Notes under the pieces: model-generated
Told to the model about the DNA's origin: nothing
Database searches by the model: none
Seen by the model: only the letters and a program-made list of their open reading frames with translations
Origin: Echinometra lucunter
Taxonomy: Eukaryota > Echinodermata > Echinoidea > Camarodonta > Echinometridae
Assembly: GCA_029962745.1 (NCBI GenBank)
Contig: CM057167.1
Location: forward strand, 16,137,785 to 16,201,784
Length of the DNA stretch: 64,000 nucleotides
Reading direction: 5' to 3'
Part shown: positions 58,212 through 64,000 of the stretch, piece after piece
How positions within the stretch are numbered: the stretch's first letter is position 1
How the letters are laid out: every line of letters starts with the position of its first letter
Program-made: the position numbers and the translations under genes

Positions 58212-58895
58212 ATGCCCATTCGTGACAGAAGGTCCACATTATGTGGTTTGGCCTTATAACCTTTGATGCAAAGCCCTGAAGATCATACAAATATATGAGC
58301 AGAAAGAGCAAAAATTCTACACAAACTGTTCCCATTTTGGCTGCCTCAATATTTGTTGTTTGATGCTGAAAATTTTTTAAAGGAAAATAAGCATTAAAAT
58401 CCTTAAATTGGCAATAATAATAATAATAATAATAATACAGCACATTTGTAACGCGCCTAATACTATGTTTCTAGGCGCTGTGTTGCTGTTGTTGTCCCCG
58501 CAGCCATTAAGTAAAGTTCTATCCTTATACCAAATGGAAAGCTGGGACAGCAGCACCACGATTAACGATTAAATTTATATTACAAAGAGGCAAAACAATT
58601 CGACCTATACAGATTTAAATAAGTGGGACTCTAGCATTGTTTTGAAGGTGTGTAGCAATGGGGCGTTTTGAATGACATTTTTCAATGTGATAAAGAGTTT
58701 AAAATCACTCTTTTCTCCTGCAAATTGGCAACATTTTGACCTCTTATCATACTTTTGTCAATTTATTTTTATTTCAGATACATGATGTTTTATAAGAAAA
58801 ATGTAGCAATAAAATAAAAATGTTGGTGTTGCCAATTTGAAGAATAAAAGCTGATCAAATTAGGCTTCAAATGATTCCTGTCACGAATGAGTTAA
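58212..58895 (-). mobile_element. TTAA-type MITE (CCCATTCGTGACAG family), copy 6, split by an insertion
   Basis: The left end (GCCCATTCGTGACAG) lost its TTAA; the right end keeps CTGTCACGAATGAG plus TTAA (58892-58895), apart from small changes. The family sequence breaks at GGCAAT (58415) and resumes at CAATGTGAT (58683). It lies upstream of the ORMDL first coding exon. Confidence 0.85.
58416..58682 (-). mobile_element. SINE-like insertion with (ATT)n tail, nested in MITE copy 6
   Basis: Read on the minus strand, it ends GCGCCTAGAAACATAGTATT, AGGCGCGTTACAAATGTGCTG and then an ATT microsatellite tail, as in tailed retroposons. The segment at 1090-1160 has a similar end. Target CAAT is present on both sides. 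Head structure and Pol III boxes were not identified. Confidence 0.6.
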
Positions 58896-59803
58896 AGGTG
58901 ATGTACAGTTTTGGTAGGCCCTCAAAAATTTTCGTTAGATTTATATGCTTTCAGCTGGTCAGCAGAAAAATAAAAACAAAACTGATATGCTGTGAAATTC
59001 TTTCCTCCTCAGTTTTGATATTAAACAAATGAAAGGCTAGTCCTTGCACACTTGTAACAGCAGTGGGAGTTCTTTGTACATGTACATGACAAGTGTAATG
59101 AAGCATTGCAATCATTGTACATTGTATGGGGAGTGGTCAGTATGCAAGAGTCGTAACGTAATGTAGGGCCAAGTATAGTCGTTACATTGCATTCATTTCA
59201 GATATTTACACTAAAATTCATCAGAAATCATGAATTGAATATCGCACGAGCTCACACACATAATGTATCTTTTCATTCAAATCGGACAATGTGAGACGAT
59301 ATTTAATCAATTTCCTGCCAATTTTGTTGTTGTTGTTGTTTTCAGGGGATAGGTTTAATTAATGGGCTATAATGGGCTATTTTGACATAATGGAATAGAA
59401 CTTTAGCAAAGATTATGCCACAAGAAGATTGTATATCAATTTACAAGGTCTACATGCTACCCGAGAAATTATCAATCATTGTTTGAAAAATTTGATTTTC
59501 AATAATTTTTTTATTTTGCGTCCCGGACGCGTTCTTTCACACGACATAAAGATAAGATGCCTAAGGCTAAGGCTTCAACAATTATGTTATTCTTACATTA
59601 CAACTAATGACCAACCACTCTGACATGATCAAGGATCATCTCCATCCACACTGCTGATCAAAATATGATTTCTTGCTAAGGTTAACATACCACTGATGCC
59701 AAGGTGAAATGTTTCAACTATTCACACACTAAGATGTATAAAGATTACAAAAAAAAAAAAAAAAACCACTCCTAACAAACCAAAATGCACCAAGTGCAAT
59801 AAA

Positions 59804-60371
59804 TTAAAGGGTGAGTCCACCCTAGAAATTTCACTGTTTCAATAAAAGGAGATAAATTTTAAAAGCCTTTTAAAAAAGAAATGAGCAAAATCGGTCAAAG
59901 AATAAGAAAATTACACTCATTTACATTTTCTAGTAAAGTACTCTCGGCTCTGCAAATTGGCAACACTGATGACATCATATGCGAGCAGGTCTCCATTTAC
60001 TTTGTACATGAAATTTCACATTTTCTCAATTTTCTTGGAAGTTACACATTTTCTAATGCCCATAGTCAATGTATGTTCAGAAGAATTGCTTTTTACATAA
60101 CATACTTTGACTATGGGGTTAGAAAATGTGTAACTTCCAAGAAAATTGAGAAAATGTGAAATTTTATGTACAAAGTGAATGGAGACCTGTTCGCATATGA
60201 TGTCATCAGTGTTGCCAATTTGCAGGGCCAAGAGTAATTTACTAGAAAATGTAAATGAGTGTAATTTTCTTATTCTTTGACCGATTTTGCTCAATTCTTT
60301 TTAAAAATGCTTTTAAAATTTATCTCCTTTTATTGAAATAATGAAACTTCCAGGGTGGACTTTCCCTTTAA
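59804..60371. mobile_element. 568-bp TTAA-flanked hairpin element
   Basis: TTAAAGGGTGAGTCCACCCT begins it, and the reversed right end is TTAAAGGGAAAGTCCACCCT. The two halves are inverted copies over about 250 bp each, with a short loop near 60065-60100. Two 92-aa frames on opposite strands (both MSKIGQRIRKLHSF...) are the same arm read twice, so they are not separate genes. Confidence 0.9.
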
Positions 60372-61323
60372 AAGAAGGGGGAAAAAATGGAATTAACGCA
60401 TGACTGGTTATCCAATCATTCTAAATACCTGGTAACTACCATTGTAGATTATGTATGACATTTATTCTCTCTCTCTCATCTCTTTTACATGTATCTCTCC
60501 ATCTAATATTCTCATTTAGTAATGATAAGCGCCTCAAAACACCCCAAACCAACCAACCAATCCAAACTCCTTGTCCTCTTCCTTCGCATGTGATCATCAT
60601 TTTCCACACCAATTCCACTCTCTTTCAAGCATGACAAATGAAGGCATGACAACCGGCAATTTAATGACATTTTCTTTTTTTTAATCTGGGTAAATTGGCC
60701 ACGAACAATAAAAGATAACTCATGTACAGAACAATCAATCTTTGAAGATTACAGAGTGACCAACATATTAATGATGTCCAAAACTTCTGAGCTGTTGCTG
60801 GAAATCCTGTTCCATAAATAATTTTTTTTTAAAGTCTCTGCATGTTTCAATTCTGATGATAAACTTTTTCACAATACTGATAGAGAGTACAGGGTAGAGA
60901 AGAAGAAAAAAAAAAAATCAAGCTGCAGAGTTCAAAAGTATCAATGTTCCTTGAATGATAAAAAAGTATGTCACATGTAACTTACAGAAATAGTAACAAT
61001 TATGACTTCCAGGGTAGTGGTAAGTGCTACATTTCCTTCCCCGTCAATTTCTGATTTTTTTTTTCATTTACATGTATGTTTTTTTCATTTTTCATCCATC
61101 ACATTTGAGAAAACTGAATGCACCTTCATGTCACATGACCTTTTTAGACCTCATTTTTGTTTTGTTTTGTTTTTCAAAAGTCCTTCAGAGTCACTTCCAG
61201 TACTGGGGATACCGTAGGCCTAAACTCATTTTCAAATTAACTAGAATACTTTCACATTGAGGAAGTTGGTGTGTGATTTAGTCATGCGTATATTATCACT
61301 TATTAATTATTATGTACACACAT

Positions 61324-61802
61324 TTAAAGACATTGGTTAACATTTGTTATGATTTTAAAAAGAAAATGGGATAAACATTAGGGTTATAGCGTAAAAATAC
61401 CAGTCTGAAAGTTTCGGAGTTCAATATCCACGGGAAGTATTTTCAAATATTAGAAATGTGAACCAATGTTTGAAAAATATACGAGAGTCGGTTGCACAGA
61501 CCAAACATAAGGAGTGCGCATGCGCGCATGACTCAGCGGACCGCACTGTGTGTATTGACGTACCACGCGGCGGAAGGCAGGTAACGGTATTTTTTAATTC
61601 GTTCCAACGGTCCTCTTAGTTCATTGTCTCTCGAGACGAAAGCTAATAGAACCGCGGTTTGCGTCTAACTTACAGCTTTTCATTCAAAATTATGATTGGT
61701 TTCAGAGTTTTTGAGTACAAGTGCAAGTACTCATACACATATTTCATCTTAGTTTGAGAATTTTTTAAATCAGCTATTCACAAAGTTAGCCAATGCCTTT
61801 AA
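61324..61802. mobile_element. TTAA-flanked element (AAAGRCATTGGYTAAC ends), copy 2
   Basis: Opposite orientation to the copy at 27890-28386, with which it shares most of its length. TTAA at 61324-61327 and 61799-61802. It ends about 470 bp from the SANT-like gene's stop codon, in its probable 3' flank. Confidence 0.85.
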
Positions 61803-62272
61803 CTAAATTTCAGACAAAAAAAAACCCAACACAAAACCTTCCAATGTCCATTACCGGTAGCTTCCTCCACAGACTGATTGTTGTAGTTGCTGCTATGACT
61901 GACAAATCTGTTTACAAGTACATCATAAAAGCCATGAAAACCATCATATGGTTAGCTTTGTTCAATTTCAGTCACAACCCATCACTTGTAAAAGATTCAT
62001 AAAAACATTCATTGGATGCACTGAATTGCAGTCCATATGATTCATAATTTCATATGATCATATCATACAAATACTGAGGAGTCTTGATTTAGAGAATACT
62101 GCAACACTTACAAATGTACATAATGTATAACAAACTCTTGTTACATAAAAAGGTAAATTGGTCTGTCCCGAAGTTTTCGTACCGTGCTGTAACAAGGTTT
62201 CGGTAATAATTTCTTCGCTCTTAAAGAGTCTGAAAGAAACGATGTTCTGCTTTTTCAGGATTTCAGTCTATT

Positions 62273-63720
62273 TCAATCCATTGCCAATTCATGTTCTGTA
62301 AAGTAGCCCATACGCATCAGGCGTAGCTCCTTGCCAATCTCTAGCAAGGCCTGATTCTGTTCTCTCATAACCTCTATGTACTCTTGACAGTACTTGTCTG
62401 ACATGACTGCAACAGGGGGTATCTTGACTTCCACAGGGTTCATCATATTCGCATCAAATGAAGGCATTTCTGGCATTGGCCTGGACGTCTTCTTCAGTTT
62501 CTTGATCTTCGGCATCATAGGAGAAGAGAGTTTTGGTTTTGAAAGCTTCGACTTTGATAGTTTTATAGACACAGACTTCCCTGCTCCCGAGTCCTGTGGA
62601 TTTAATTTGTTGTAAACCTGATAGTACTTTTCAAATTTCTGGAACAGTTCCCTGGAACCTCGCAACTTGAGCTTCCCAGGGGAGCTTTCGCCAGACCGGT
62701 TGATGATCTTGCGGTACTCCCGGCTCAGGTTCTTGAGCAGCCCTGCCACAAGGATGCCATCGGTATTGACGATTTGTCCGATATACTCATGGAACTCGGT
62801 AATCTGACGCTCCATCTTGGCCTTCATGTAGACAGGGTGCTCGTTAATGTAGATGTCCAGAAGGCCCATGATCCGTTTTTCAGGCCAGGTCGATCGGGAC
62901 CGCAAGGGAACCATGTCCGGGTTGGGGATGTAGCCTGACGGGTATTCCTGAATCGCATCCATCTGCTGCTCTGGTTCACTGTCAACCATGACTGGTGAAC
63001 CACCTTGTCCATCTCTTTCCTCCACATGCACTTCTGAGATGGTATTCTGTTGTTCTTGAAGACCTGCTTCATTAGATGACATGTCTTCTTTCTGCAAGCT
63101 CTGCACTTCATACACCTCTGCTGTCTCCATCTTGAAATAAAAGAATTAAAGAATAGATCTTATGACATAAAAAATACAAATATGCATACTTATTGGCAAA
63201 TGAGTATTTTTTTTTCTATCTAGTGTTTCATAACAATAAAATAGTCAAATTGAACAAGGACCAGAAAAAAAAACCCTGAATTAATGGCATGCACAAATTT
63301 TGAATATTACAAAGGATATCTTCGGCGGTTTGAAAATTTACAATCTTGATTTTTAAGCATTTCTCCAATGTCACATCATCAATAATTTTCAATAAACAAA
63401 AAACCTTTTAAAAATTTGTTTAACAATTCATGGCAACCACTAAATCATTCAGCTTACATCGTTTTATTCCCTCCAAGTAGTCAAACTGAAGTTGAACCAC
63501 CATTAATATGTACTTTGTTAATGTTCTAATGCCCTTATTTTTCTGATGTGGTGTCTAATAATAAGCTACAAGTTTAAACCTGACAGATGTGTTTATTTCT
63601 CTTTCAAAATCTATAACAAAATCACTCTCACAAAGAATAAAAAATTATATACTCACCACTAATGGTCTAACTTCTCCAAAATCATCTAACAAACAGTTGA
63701 ATACTGCAGGTCTTTTGCTG
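62273..63720 (-). CDS. Myb/SANT-like protein, 3' part of gene (5' end outside the window)
   Basis: Two exons are supported: 63720-63657 (SKRPAVFNCLLDDFGEVRPLV) and 63130-62273 (285 codons plus stop), joining in frame with good acceptors and a GTGAGTATA donor. The second exon starts exactly at an ATG after TTTTATTTCAAG, so that ATG is probably internal rather than the start. Residues from about 80 of the second exon (TWPEKRIMGLLDIYINEHPV, then LLKNLSREYRKIINRSG) resemble Myb/SANT-like (trihelix-type) domains in having a Trp start, a helical repeat and a KNL..EYRK third helix. A basic Ser/Lys/Pro stretch (KLSKSKLSKPKL) and a C-terminal helix (EVMREQNQALLEIGKELRLM), common in such regulators, follow. 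An acidic, Gln-rich N-terminal part precedes. The function, presumably nuclear and DNA-binding, is inferred; no named orthologue is recognised. Confidence 0.72.
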
Positions 63721-64000
63721 CTAAAATGTAAAAGTCTGAGGTTAAAATGTTCAGATTCAGCCCCTGTGCTGTATACAGTATGTACATGTAGCAGACAGTG
63801 CAGTGTACACATAACACCAATTACACCACTTGCCACTACTGTACTGCGCTATAGTGTTGTAGATCTATGTACATAATGTCTGCTGCGCTTTGTGTGTACG
63901 TGTAAGCAAGCACTTGTACACTCTATACAGTGTAACCCATTTATTGTGCATCACTACATGTACAAGTATTTTCTGTCAAATTTGTGTGTGGACTGTGTAT
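63721..64000. other. Upstream intron of the SANT-like gene, nothing recognised
   Basis: CA/TG-rich DNA with GTACATG words, common throughout the window. No exon, repeat end or regulatory site could be supported. Confidence 0.4.

Larger units (their letters stand above)
58896..62272. other. Intergenic region upstream of ORMDL, repeat-rich
   Basis: No coding exon was recognised. It holds a large TTAA hairpin element and a TTAA element of the 27890 family. The start at 58896 (GGTGATGTACAGTTTTGGTAGGCC) resembles GGTTATGTACAAATTTGGGTAAGCC near 31703, so another low-copy repeat is likely there. The promoter of ORMDL and the 3'UTR of the SANT-like gene should lie within. Confidence 0.5.

Noticed and set aside
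59881..60294. Two overlapping 92-aa proteins on opposite strands
   Set aside because: Both are the same hairpin arm read from each side; the element is a TTAA foldback repeat.
62394..62615. Plus-strand 73-aa frame
   Set aside because: Antisense shadow of the SANT-like coding exon.

Overview
This is an animal nuclear genomic window: long introns with GT-AG splice sites, AT-rich intergenic DNA, many microsatellites and poly-G tracts, and dense small inverted-repeat transposons. There are no prokaryotic operons, rRNA, CRISPR or viral genes. The protein families (PHOSPHO, PGP, TMEM106, ORMDL) are metazoan. Their divergence from vertebrate forms, together with the repeat style, suggests a marine invertebrate deuterostome such as a sea urchin or another echinoderm; this is an inference, not something the sequence proves.

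Layout. (1) 1-84, + strand: the last 27 codons of a PHOSPHO2-like phosphatase. (2) 3590-9145, - strand: a complete eight-exon phosphoglycolate/glycerol-3-phosphate phosphatase-like gene (308 aa by my splice model), convergent with the first gene. (3) 12934-13695, + strand: a complete single-coding-exon PHOSPHO2-like phosphatase whose last residues nearly match gene 1, so genes 1 and 3 are tandem paralogues on either side of gene 2. All three are HAD-superfamily phosphatases. (4) 22050-38194, - strand: a TMEM106-family lysosomal membrane protein in eight coding exons, with a possible untranslated first exon at 43197-43330. (5) 53774-58004, - strand: an ORMDL-family regulator of serine palmitoyltransferase in three coding exons, with a tandem-duplicated copy of its first coding exon. 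(6) 62273-63720, - strand: the 3' part of a gene for a Myb/SANT-like, possibly DNA-binding protein; it runs out of the window.

Nearly everything else is repeats. I could delimit several transposon families by terminal inverted repeats (TIRs) and target-site duplications (TSDs): six copies of a TTAA-flanked element starting CCCATTCGTGACAG, two copies of another TTAA element, a 568-bp TTAA-flanked hairpin, three hAT-like elements with 8-bp duplications, two elements with TAA duplications, and pogo/Tc1-like elements with TA duplications. Tandem arrays, minisatellites and foldback palindromes fill much of the remainder.

The genes do not form one pathway. The HAD phosphatases act in metabolite clean-up and cofactor or phosphate metabolism, TMEM106 in lysosomes, ORMDL in sphingolipid control. 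The most notable points are a histidine replacing the second catalytic aspartate in the PGP-like enzyme, the ORMDL exon duplication, and a nested hAT-like element whose empty site is preserved in a sister repeat. I found no clearly new multi-gene system. All exon models were built by eye from splice sites and family similarity, without transcript evidence.
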